This document shows, in pieces, positions 46,901-55,387 of a stretch of DNA of 64,000 nt (its first letter is position 1; every line of letters begins with the position of its first letter). Where the stretch lies: contig OY998175.1 of NCBI GenBank assembly GCA_963921935.1, positions 306,799,484-306,863,483 of the forward strand. Direction: 5' to 3'. Origin of the DNA: Galeruca laticollis (Eukaryota; Arthropoda; Insecta; Coleoptera; Chrysomelidae). The translations under genes were made by a program, and so were the position numbers. The notes beneath the pieces are model-generated. The model saw only the letters and a list, made by a program, of their open reading frames with translations. It did not search any database and had not been told where the DNA came from.

Positions 46901-47207
46901 ACAAACGCGGAAGTCTTGCAGATAATGAACAAGGAAAAAGAGCTCATGCTCCTCATAAAGAAACGAAAAACACAATATTTTGGCCACATCATGAGAAATC
47001 AAAAATCCGAACTGCTCCAACTTATAATCGAAGGCAAAATCAATAACAAAAGGGGACCAGGAAGAAGACGCAACTCATGGCTTAAAAACCTACGACAATG
47101 GACAAATATGACATCCATAGAACTGTTCAGGACAGCTGCAAATAAGATCAAATGGGCAAATGTAATAGCCAACGTCTTTAAGGATAAGGCACCATAAGAA
47201 GAAGAAG
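43962..47207 (+). mobile_element. RTE-clade LINE, near full length, 11-bp target duplication
   Basis: It is flanked by AACAATTCCTG at 43951-43961 and 47208-47218, exactly where the mariner frame TIP|DFF is cut. It begins with a GC-rich 5' leader (CCCGTGTGGGGTTGCTAGTC), carries endonuclease and RT, and ends with a short GAA-repeat tail (AAGAAGAAGAAG), a usual RTE 3' end. Confidence 0.95.
44156..47197 (+). pseudogene. RTE endonuclease-reverse transcriptase, single in-frame stop
   Basis: One frame runs from 44156 to the stop at 47195-47197, broken only by TGA at 45608-45610 (expected Trp before KEYVKEMFQ). The AP-type endonuclease shows IIGTWNVRSLYEAGKAANL, GCSEVRW, NIILGDFNAKIGKGKE, RNQIDYVIINKRY and PTDHNLLLAAIRI. 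The RT shows RKAVGEDNIPIEIIK, PIPKKRNSKKCEEHR, YLCFIDFQKAFDLVKHDK, GVRQGCVLSPILFNVY and the catalytic YADDTVILA, then a C-terminal ELWCYRKMLRISYM and QYFGHIMRN tail like RTE/BovB elements. The true start is uncertain; the endonuclease begins about 60 residues in. One point mutation separates it from an open frame, suggesting a young insertion. Confidence 0.93.
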
Positions 47208-47272
47208 AACAATTCCTGATTTTTTTGTATGGGGATATGTAAAATCTTTAGCGTATAATCCTGCACCACAAA

Positions 47273-47274
<2 letters not shown>

Positions 47275-47347
<73 letters not shown>
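47275..47347. repeat. (TTA)n microsatellite, LINE 3' tail
   Basis: About 24 TTA units; on the LINE strand this is the (TAA)n 3' tail. Confidence 0.95.
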
Positions 47348-47349
<2 letters not shown>

Positions 47350-47469
47350 TTAGACAAGGGCAGAGGGACAAGTCCCTATTGTGCCCAAAAAACAGATAAT
47401 TACATAAGTAACCTACTAGTAGGTAAATAACAGAAAAATAAGTACAATATAAACAATACACCAAATAAA

Positions 47470-49530
47470 CTATATGTGCTCTAGCAGTGCATGATCAAGT
47501 CTGTTTTTAAACGAGTTAGTAGATGGTGCAGAAACTGTGGATACATCAAGATTATTCCAGCTGTCGAATACCCTGTTAGGTAAGAAGTTCTGTCTTGATC
47601 TGACGGTAAAGTTTTCTTTTTTGAGTTTAAAAAAGTGTCCTCTAAGGCGGTCATCTGGATTTAAGGTAAACATCATATCAAGATTACCAAAATTAAATTT
47701 TAATATTTTAAAAGTGGTAATGAGGTCTCCGCGGTGTCTGCGAAGTTCAAAGGAAGTTAGGTTGGCCATGGAGAGTCTTTCTTCGTAGGAAGGTCTTCGC
47801 TGTCCCAGGGACAGCCGAGTGGCTCTCCTTTGAACATTTTCCAAAAGATTTTTATCGCGAACTAGGTCTGGGTACCACGTTGGACCGGCGTACTCGAGAA
47901 TTGGTCGGACATAGATAGTATACAGTTTGCAAAACGACTGAAACGAAACACTCGAAAAGCACTTACGAATGAGATACAGTCTGGTATTCGCGCGCTTACA
48001 AACTGAAGTTATATGGTCAGACCAAGTTAGGTTGCTATTTACGATAATTCCGAGGTCGTTATAGGAAAACACAGAATTTAATGGTCGACCGTCTACGAAG
48101 TACGGTAGTAGTGGGTTGTTTTTACCAATTCGGAGCACTACACATTTTTCCGTGTTCAACGGAAGTAGCCACTGGGAACACCATCTGAAGATGGAGTTTA
48201 AGTCCAGTTGGAGGGTTTGTTGGTTGGTGATTGGATTCGTATATATCTTTGTGTCGTCAGCGTAGAAAGATATTTTATTAGTTACGTGATAAGGAAGATC
48301 GCTGGTGTAAACTGTAAAAAACAGAGGACCAAGAACAGAACCCTGTGGTACTCCACTTTCCACCAGTCTATCCCTTGAGAAGTCTTCGCCAACTCTTACT
48401 TTGAAATATCTGTCTGTTAGGAAGTCGTCAATCCAGCTAAGTAAAGAGCCGCGAATGCCGAAGTGTTCCAGCTTGTGTAGAAGTCTGCGCCTGGGAACAC
48501 GATCAAAGGCCTTGGAAAAGTCCAGATAGACAATATCTACTGGCTGCCGATCGTTAAGAGATGATGTCCAGTCATTAACACAGTGTAGCAGGTTGGTTAG
48601 GGTGGAACGGCCGGCGACAAATCCGTGTTGTTGCGTTGGAATCACATTTTCCAGGATAAGAAATTTGGTCATCTCCTCCGAAATAATGGCTTCCATGACT
48701 TTACTGACCACTGGCAGCAGACTAATCGGGCGGTAGTTATTGGAATCAAGTTTGTTACCTTTTTTGAATATGGGGGTGATAGATGCTAATTTCCAGTTGG
48801 GGGGAATGGAACTTTGAGTAAAGGAAGTCTGCATAATTAACGACAGGGGAGTTGCAAGCGAGTTTGCGCAGCTTTTTAGGAGTTTGGGAGTTAGACCATC
48901 TAAACCAGGTGATGCGTTAGTGCGAAGTTGCAGTAAGTGCTGTTTTATACGGTCTGGTGTAAATACTACATGTTCTAAAGATGCCTTGAGGCGAGGACAG
49001 TTAATTAATGGGAGGTTGTCATTATTGGGTTCTTGAGTGAAAACTTGTGAGAAGGCTAGAGAGAGCGTCTCAGAAGACTCTTTATTAGAAGAGCATACAG
49101 TATGGTCGGGTTTTTGAAGTAGGGGAATGGAAACTTTTGATGATAGGGACGATCGTATATATTTGAAAACCCTTTTACTGTTACCACTGGAAATGATGTT
49201 TTCCTCAAAATTTTGTCTTAAAGTTTTGAGAGAGAGTTGAAGGGTATTAGAAAATCTGCGATGATTCAGGAAGTCACTCAGAAGCTGTGTACGCTGATAT
49301 TTACGCCAGAGGCGCCGTTTGTGTTTGATACGTTGTAGTGATGCGTGGTTTATCCAGGGTTTGAGATGGTTTTTATAAATCTCACGGACAGTGGTGTGCG
49401 CAGAGATTGTCCTGAGAGTAGTATCATGAAATGCGTCCCACATTAACGAGGGATCGGATAAATTTGTGAAAATTAAGTCCCAATCAAGTCGGGACAGCTG
49501 TGAATCAACTTCAGAAAAATCAGTAGTAGC
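47470..49530 (-). CDS. CR1/L2-like reverse transcriptase, open but lacking endonuclease
   Basis: The frame is open from the truncation point (about 49530; first ATG at 49443) to the stop at 47470, about 685 codons. RT motifs in order: TNASPGLDGLTPKLLKSC, YRPISLLPVVSKVMEAII, QQHGFVAGRSTLTNLLH, DIVYLDFSKAFDRVPRRRLL, SGVPQGSVLGPLFFTVYTSD, the catalytic FYADDTKI and NTEKCVVLRIGKNN. The C-terminal YVRPILEYAGPTWYPDL and RRATRLSLGQRRPSYEERL tail is usual for the CR1/L2 group. No stops are present, but the N-terminal endonuclease is missing, so it cannot mobilise by itself. The phase is typical of a young dead-on-arrival insertion. Confidence 0.9.
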   Translation of the reverse strand, partial: ATTDFSEVDSQLSRLDWDLIFTNLSDPSLMWDAFHDTTLRTISAHTTVREIYKNHLKPWINHASLQRIKHKRRLWRKYQRTQLLSDFLNHRRFSNTLQLSLKTLRQNFEENIISSGNSKRVFKYIRSSLSSKVSIPLLQKPDHTVCSSNKESSETLSLAFSQVFTQEPNNDNLPLINCPRLKASLEHVVFTPDRIKQHLLQLRTNASPGLDGLTPKLLKSCANSLATPLSLIMQTSFTQSSIPPNWKLASITPIFKKGNKLDSNNYRPISLLPVVSKVMEAIISEEMTKFLILENVIPTQQHGFVAGRSTLTNLLHCVNDWTSSLNDRQPVDIVYLDFSKAFDRVPRRRLLHKLEHFGIRGSLLSWIDDFLTDRYFKVRVGEDFSRDRLVESGVPQGSVLGPLFFTVYTSDLPYHVTNKISFYADDTKIYTNPITNQQTLQLDLNSIFRWCSQWLLPLNTEKCVVLRIGKNNPLLPYFVDGRPLNSVFSYNDLGIIVNSNLTWSDHITSVCKRANTRLYLIRKCFSSVSFQSFCKLYTIYVRPILEYAGPTWYPDLVRDKNLLENVQRRATRLSLGQRRPSYEERLSMANLTSFELRRHRGDLITTFKILKFNFGNLDMMFTLNPDDRLRGHFFKLKKENFTVRSRQNFLPNRVFDSWNNLDVSTVSAPSTNSFKNRLDHALLEHI

Positions 49531-49672
49531 GGACGAATTATAGATTAATATTCGTCATGCATTTAACAGCATTACCCAAGATATGTTGGACATGTCTTTT
49601 ATAAATTTATATGTAAAGTTAAGCAAGTGTGTTGATCAAGAAGGACGGCACATTAAACATTTAATTAATTGA

Positions 49673-50066
49673 AACTATCACGCTTTTGTTTGTGCCTTGT
49701 TTTTAATAAAATTGTTGTTACGTTTTGTGATCAAGTACTACTTTGCATCTCTCATTTCAAAAGTTAATTTTTCAGTCACACGCTAACCGATTTTAAAAAA
49801 TGTTGTACTGAAGAATAGGTAAAGAACGGTTCTTTGAAACTGTCAAAAAATATACTGGGTGTTCTATTAACAAAAGTCAGCAAAAAAATTGTCAAACATC
49901 CGCCATTTTTGTTGTGACGTAGGCAAAACGAATAAAAAAACTTAACTATTTTAAACAAAAGTTGTGCTAAAATGAAACATGGTAGTGAAAACCGCATGTT
50001 TCTATCTCAAACCGTTTAGAAGTTATGGGCAGTTAAAATGAGGGAAATAAAGATGGACACCCGGTA
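49673..50066. other. 3' region of the mariner element or an attached MITE
   Basis: TACTGGGTGTTC at about 49854 and GGACACCCGGTA ending 50066 are inverted with respect to each other, both flanked by TA. Either 49854-50066 is a MITE of about 210 bp or the right sequence is the 3' terminus of the mariner element itself. The matching 5' terminus upstream of 36846 was not found. Confidence 0.5.
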
Positions 50067-50208
50067 GAGGAAGTGGTCCGAATATGGGCCATGCATTTAA
50101 TATGGGCCCCCAAACTATCTGTGAAACCGGTAGCGTCATCTATTAGAAAAATGTCAAAATGTGCTATAGGGCACCTCTCCTACGCTATATTATAGATGCC
50201 GCGGTTAG

Positions 50209-51760
50209 CAGTGTTGTTATATGGGAGGGAAATTCCCTTTTGGGAGGGATTTTAAAGCTTCTGTGGGAAAATGGGATATTTGAATAAAAAGAGGGATATT
50301 TACTCAATGAATTAATTAAGAAAGACTTTCAAGCTCTTGGAGCGCCATCTCTGGTGCGATTACGGCGGTACGTGGTACACATAATATAATATATTATGTA
50401 GGCAGTGAACTGTACTACAGTTCACTGGATATAGATAACTACACTTAAGCTTTCAGCTGCTGCAACAGAGATAGCGCAATTCTTTTTCTGCAGGCATCTG
50501 ATTTATCGCAAATGACAATGAAGTTCGGGAATCCCAATTCGCTTTAACCAGTTTAACCTCAATAGTAGTATAAACTAGTGTTTTACAGTTTTTAAGATTT
50601 TGATTGTGTTTTTTTAATCATAAAAATGTCGAGTAGTGAAAGTAGTTGCGACGAACCTATGGCTAAGAAATCCAAGACATATAAAAGCAAGAAAAAAGTG
50701 TTTTGTTTTAATTGGCTAGAAAATGAACAATTTAAAGGTTGGTTAGAACCCGTGAAAGACAACAAAAATTTATTACGGCGCAAAGCGTGCAGAAAAACTT
50801 TAGTGTGTGGCAAAAGTGAGTTACAGAAACACGCAAAAACTGATACCCACATAAAGAATATAAAAAGCATACAGAACACTGGAAAAATTGATATGCTTTT
50901 CTCAAAAAGCACGAGCACGATAGCTCTAGAACAAGAAATTGAGCATGCAAAATCTGTAAAAAAAGCAGAAATAGCATTTCGGCATTTATTGCTGAACACA
51001 ATACTGCATTCTCAGTCCAAGTAATTTTTTGCCTCTAGAAGAGTTGTATTTAGGCCCTGAATGCCAACGATCACTTCCTTCTGTGTGCCATGATGAGCAA
51101 CATAATTTTAAGCTTAAAATTTTAGTATTTTATGTCACCATTTGCGGAGAAATGCTCAATAGGCTACCTTTAAAACAAGATCTTTTTGAAGAATTTTCTT
51201 TTATCGACCCAAAAGTAGCTTTACGTACTACTAAAAACGAAAAATTAAAAAATCTAAAAAACATACTTGCAAATTTTAAAAATATTATTGACATTAATTT
51301 AGTTATGACGGAATACCGTAATCTTCCATTTTGTTTTGGAGAGGAAGAAAAAGAAAAATTAAAAACTCTGTCTATTGTCGACTTTTGGTTGACAATAATA
51401 GACACAAAAAATTTCTGCGATGAATTTGTTTGTAAAAATATAAGTAATTTGGCTCTAATTATTTTAACACTACCCCATTCAAGATTCATTAAATGCAGTT
51501 TGAATGATACGATCAAAATTTTCTGATGACAATACCAACTGTACGAATTTTCTTATAACAGATAAACATAATAATTATTTTAATAATGAAATTTATAAGA
51601 AAAATTAAATAAATGATTTGCAAATTTCTGGTTTTATTTCATCTCTATATAATCAAATAACAAGATTTTTTTTTCCTTATTGAGAGGGATTTTTGCGGGA
51701 AGAGAGGGAATTTGGCAACGCCGCAAAGAGATAATGTACCAACGCGACCTAACAACACTG
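50209..51760 (+). mobile_element. hAT element nested in the pogo element
   Basis: The 8-bp target duplication GCGGTTAG is at 50201-50208 and 51761-51768. The ends CAGTGTTGTTA are perfect inverted repeats of 11 bp, with GGGAGGGAAATTCCC-type sequence inside both ends. The 1552-bp copy is a deletion derivative: only the N- and C-terminal parts of the transposase remain. Confidence 0.95.
50626..51526 (+). pseudogene. hAT transposase, internally deleted
   Basis: 50626-51024 starts MSSSESSCDEPMAKKSKTYK and encodes a BED-like finger region (FKGWLEPV, RKACRKTLVCGKSELQKHAK, HIKNIKSIQ). 51029-51526 continues in another frame with NRLPLKQDLFEEFSFIDPKV and the C-terminal dimerisation-type segment DFWLTIIDTK to LALIILTLPHSRFI, where the family has LPHS-x-A. 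The RNase H-like core with its catalytic acidic residues is absent, so the copy is non-autonomous. Confidence 0.8.
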
Positions 51761-52087
51761 GCGGTTAGTACACTTGTTGATGTTGAATGGTGTGGTGCTT
51801 TTGTTCTTGACCTTGGACAGAATTTTATTGGGTAAGTTTATACTGAGTGATATTTGTGTTTTTTGATATTATTTAGGAACTGGTATATATCAGTCTGACA
51901 GAAGAAAGGACGAAAAAGAGATTCTAGCGTAGATTATGATCAAAAAAATATTTACAAACATCATAATTTAATATTTTTTATGAATGTAAACAGTTTGAAA
52001 TATGGGCCCCTAGTGTGAGTTAAATATGGGCCAGGGGCCCATATTCAGAACGTAATAATGAAGCCATCTAATTTTTACAGGTTAACA

Positions 52088-54204
52088 ATGTCTGCCAACA
52101 ATAGAAAATTTATTTGTCAAAATCTGCGAAAAAAATGGAACCAGGATGACATGAAGAAAGTTGTACGTGCTGTAGAGCAGGGAAACATGGGATTAAAACG
52201 TGCCTCCAAAAGTTTCCAGGTGCCAAGAACGACTTTACAGAGAATGGTAAAAAAAGTCAAAACCACCGATTTTCCAATTGCTAATATTATAAATTCTAAA
52301 TTGGGACGAAAACCAGTTCTTGGATACGCCATAGAAGAAGAATTGGTTGAATATATTCTCAAAATGGAGTCTCAGTTTTATGGTTTAACCAGAAAAGATC
52401 TGTGTAGAATGGCATACACACTGGCTATTAAAAATAAAATCAAAAATCCTTTTAAAAATGGTATAGCTGGTCGTACCTGGTTAGACGCTTTTTTAAGAAG
52501 ACATAAAAATGTACTGTCCCCCCGAAGACCAACTGGAACCTCTTTTGCAAGGGCTTTGGGATTCAACAAGGAAAATATCAAAATATTTTTCGATAACCTT
52601 GAGGTACAATATGAAAAACATAACTATGGTCCGCATCAAATATATAACGTAGACGAAACTGGTCTTTCCGTTGTACCATCAAGAATTCCTAAAGTCATTG
52701 GCCGAAAGGGAAAACGTCAGATTGCTGCCATTACATCGGCTGAGAGAGGTTCGCTAGTGACTATGGTTGCATCAATGAGTGCAGAAGGGCAATTTGTTCC
52801 CCCAATGTTGGTCTTCCCGAGAAAAAATAGAAACGATCAGCTTATGCGCGGAGCACCACCTGGAAGTATTTATGCAGTACATCCAAGTGGCTGGATCCAG
52901 CAAAATTTATTCACCGAATGGTTCAAACATTTTCTCCAGTTTGTAAAGCCAACTGAGGAGTTACCTGTGTTGCTTGTAGTAGATGGACATTACAGTCACA
53001 CTAGAAATTTAGAAATTATAAACTTGGCAAGGTAAAATTAATGTCTGCATCATATCACTCCCTCCTCACTCGACACATAAACTCCAACCCCTTGACAAAA
53101 CGTTCATGGGACCACTAAAAGCGTACTACAGCGAAGAGGTTAGAACTTGGATTCGGGTTAATAACAGAGCCTTATCACAATTTGATCTAGCAGAATTATT
53201 GGATAAAGCTGTTCTGAAATGCCAGACGGCAGAAATAGCTACAAATGGATTTAAAGTAACCGGAATATGGCCAATAAATAAACACATTTTTGCAGATGCT
53301 GATTTTATTGCTGAAAAAATTGAAGCTGAAAAAACCTGTAACTCAGCTGGAAGAACCGACATGTGACCATTCCAAAACTGTTTCTTCAGAAGATCAACAA
53401 CCGGGTTGTTCTAAAGACCCCGATCCACCATTAAGGGTCACAATGGCCCCATCAACTGTGCTATTAGGAGACTATTCAAAAACCTTCGTGAGCCCATTCG
53501 TTCTTTCACCTGTCCCATCAGTTACAAAAAGAGCGTCTACAAGAGGAAGAAAAACCATATAAATCAGATCTTGAATTATCGATTGAGAAAATAAGGAAAT
53601 CAAAAGAAGGAAACGAAAAGAGGAAAGTATTTTCAGATGAATCAAAAGAAAGTGTAAAGACAAACGAGGGAAAGGGAAAGCGAAAATTATCTATGGAAAA
53701 TGGAAAATTAAAAAAAAAAGTAAAGAAACCCAAAATAAAAGCAAACACCAGATACAGCTCAGATGAAGAAGAAGAGGAAGATGAATTTTTGCCAGCTGAC
53801 GATGACCTTGACCCAGACCCAGACCAGATCGGTGAGTACACTCCTGGCAGTAATGATCCTACATGTCAGACAAAGAAGGGAAAGGGAAAGCAAAAGCGAA
53901 AGTTATCTATGGTAAATTTAAAAAAAAAGTAAAGAAACCCAAAATAAAAGCAAACACCAGCTACAGCTCAGATGAAGAGGGAGAGGAAGATGAATTTTTG
54001 CCTGCTGACGAGGACCTTGACCTTGACCAGATCGGCGAGTACACTCCTGGCAGTAATGACGCTACATGTCTATTTTGCGAAACACGATTTTCAGATGATA
54101 CCAGAGGAGAAACCTGGGTTCAGTGTTTAATGTGCAATCTCTGGGCACATGAACAATGTTCCGGAGCAGAAAAAGACACTTACGTTTGTGATTTTTGTCA
54201 GTAA
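52088..54204 (+). pseudogene. pogo transposase with C-terminal PHD finger, several frameshifts
   Basis: A GTAAGT donor at 51832 and TTTTTACAG acceptor at 52081 define an intron just before MSANNRKFICQNLRKKW. A Psq/CENP-B type helix-turn-helix (GNMGLKRASKSFQVPRTTLQ) is followed by the DDE domain: YNVDETGLSVVP (first Asp), PVLLVVDGHYSHTRN (second), and after a one-base shift near 53030 LPPHSTHKLQPLDKTF (third). Then come FKVTGIWPINKHIF and, after more shifts near 53340 and 53530, a K/E-rich tail in which about 185 bp are tandemly duplicated (about 53690-53872 and 53877-54061: KKPKIKANT, DEFLPAD, QIGEYTPGSND). The end is a PHD-type finger CLFCETRFSDD, WVQCLMCNLWAHEQC, YVCDFC. Confidence 0.88.
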
Positions 54205-54531
54205 TTTAGTTCGTTTTTTTTTAATAAAACATGTTTATTTTTACTTTGACATTTATTTTTGCTGTTTTATTTTGTATTTTTTATTGCAGAAAGAAAATTT
54301 ATATATTTTTTTAGGGGGCCCATATTTCATACTGTCTGACCCGTTTCAAAAAAGTGCCTCTCTTTATATATTTCTCTGTAAAACCAACAAACTTCATTTA
54401 AAAAAAAAAACAGGTTTTGCAGTTTTGTTACTAAGGTCTTATAGATGATTTTAGACATTGTTATAAAAAAATAATAAGCAAGTTACGAAAAAAAAACAAA
54501 TGGGGGGCCCACATTCGGACCACTTCCTCTA

Positions 54532-54927
54532 TTTTAATAGCTGCTTTATTAAAATAGCGCACTTTTTAACGTTGAAATTGGATAAATACTGTTCTTTATC
54601 ATGAGTTTGACTGACGATTTAATTATAGTATTTTTCAAGTTCACATCTTTGACTGATAGCTCAAAAAAAGTAAAATAAATTCGAGAGAAATTTATTGAAT
54701 CTAATACTTGAAGCGGGTAAAAGTCTTTTTATCTGTGACAGACGTACTTTTTATATGGAAGAAAAAGTACCAGTGAGACAAGAAAGTGTTCAAATAGGTA
54801 TATTTCTTTTGATACTTTTTAGCAAACCTCCCCCTTATACACGTACGTACTTAATACAAATAATCAACATTCTAAATTTCGTGAAATACAGCGATGACTA
54901 TTTTAGTGAGAGGACATAAATACTCAC
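54532..54927. other. End of the 38-kb intron 3, next to the exon 3 donor
   Basis: No gene recognised. This is the right flank of the pogo insertion and is probably close to original intron sequence. Confidence 0.4.
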
Positions 54928-55077
54928 TTTATTTCCTTGATAAGCGTACTGACTATGTCTCTCTGTTCCTAATGTCACTATTGTATTACTAAATAGTCCT
55001 TGACCTAGAGCTAATTTTATAGAAACATCTGGAAAAGTACTAGCTATAGCTTGGTTGCAAGCTAATTGTAATTTTGT
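54928..55077 (-). CDS. ACOX3: Acyl-CoA oxidase exon 3
   Basis: This exon has 50 codons, phase 0 on both sides. The acceptor is TTTTAG and the donor GTGAGT (54927-54922). It encodes an N-terminal alpha-domain segment ending GTERHSQYAYQGNK, equivalent to the LG-x-x-RH segment just before the conserved LTE-x-SHG-x-NTK block. Only 66 bp of intron separate it from exon 2, whereas the next exon lies 38.4 kb away. Confidence 0.87.
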
Positions 55078-55143
55078 CTAAAATAGAAATTTTTCAATTG
55101 TAGCAATATTATTTTCCATACAATATCAGTATTATTCACTTAC

Positions 55144-55305
55144 TCTTTGTTTATAATCCATTTTATTTAAGTCGCCCCATATGGAATCGTATGACACATA
55201 TTTTTTTAACCGTAAAGCTGTTCTTCTTTGTTTTTCTTCTGTACTGGCTTCTACTTCCAATCTCTTGAATAATGGATCTTTTTCCAAAGTTTTCCATACC
55301 AATAA
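55144..55305 (-). CDS. ACOX3: Acyl-CoA oxidase exon 2
   Basis: The acceptor TTTACAG ends at 55306, and the exon opens in phase 0 with LLVWKTLEKDPLF, the family block that follows the first exon. It has 54 codons and ends ...MDYKQR before the donor GTAAGT (55143-55138). An open frame extends upstream to 55374, but the residues before LLVWK do not fit the family and are read as intron. Confidence 0.88.
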
Positions 55306-55387
55306 CTGTAAATTTTCAATATTTCTATAGAACAAATGTATCATAATTTTGTTTATACAAGTTGTCCCCATCATTTTTTAAGTTAGT

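Larger units (their letters stand above)
47271..49530 (-). mobile_element. CR1/L2-like LINE, 5' truncated, with (TAA)n tail
   Basis: The minus strand carries RT and a C-terminal tail, then a short 3' region and a long (TAA)n tail (plus-strand TTA repeat at 47275-47347). It interrupts the mariner frame between PAPQNL and INIRHAF. The left junction is blurred by the microsatellite; the right one is at about 49530, where LINE coding stops in mid-protein. A target duplication could not be read with confidence. Confidence 0.88.
36846..49672 (+). pseudogene. Mariner-type (DUF4817) transposase gene in five pieces
   Basis: Five plus-strand pieces join into one IS630/Tc1-mariner transposase. 36846-37088: MVFSDVDKANLVLTFAE, TQRRFFRDFNKQ, TIGSWFRSCKETGSLKRKKR (helix-turn-helix). 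39933-40136: RKVASHFNISKSKVHNIL and MSDEA with the first catalytic Asp. 43568-43961: FYLTGAVNKHNCRIWSE, VNVWCAVNN, YFQQDGAPLHFS (second Asp), WIGRSRPVVWA. 47208-47270: IPDFFVWGYVKSLAYNPAPQ, where the third catalytic residue is expected. 49531-49672: INIRHAFNSITQDMLD and HIKHLIN, then stop. The gaps are filled by a piggyBac, an unclassified long-TIR element, an RTE LINE and a CR1-like LINE; three of the four gaps have clear target duplications. Small indels and a stop (near 49540) add to the damage. Confidence 0.88.
50067..54529 (+). mobile_element. pogo-type DNA transposon with PHD-finger transposase
   Basis: The TA target duplication is at 50065-50066 and 54530-54531. Terminal inverted repeats start GAGGAAGTGGTCCGAATATG on the left, with the complement at the right reading GAGGAAGTGGTCCGAATGTG. 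Copies of GGGCCCATATT-like words lie inside both ends (50080-50115, 52000-52050, 54310, 54505). It carries a broken transposase gene and a nested hAT element in its 5' untranslated part. Its left TA is the right edge of the mariner/MITE sequence. Confidence 0.95.

Noticed and set aside
55306..55374. Upstream ATG extension of oxidase exon 2 (MMGTTCINK...)
   Set aside because: Residues do not match the family, and the TTTACAG acceptor gives an exact in-phase join to exon 1.
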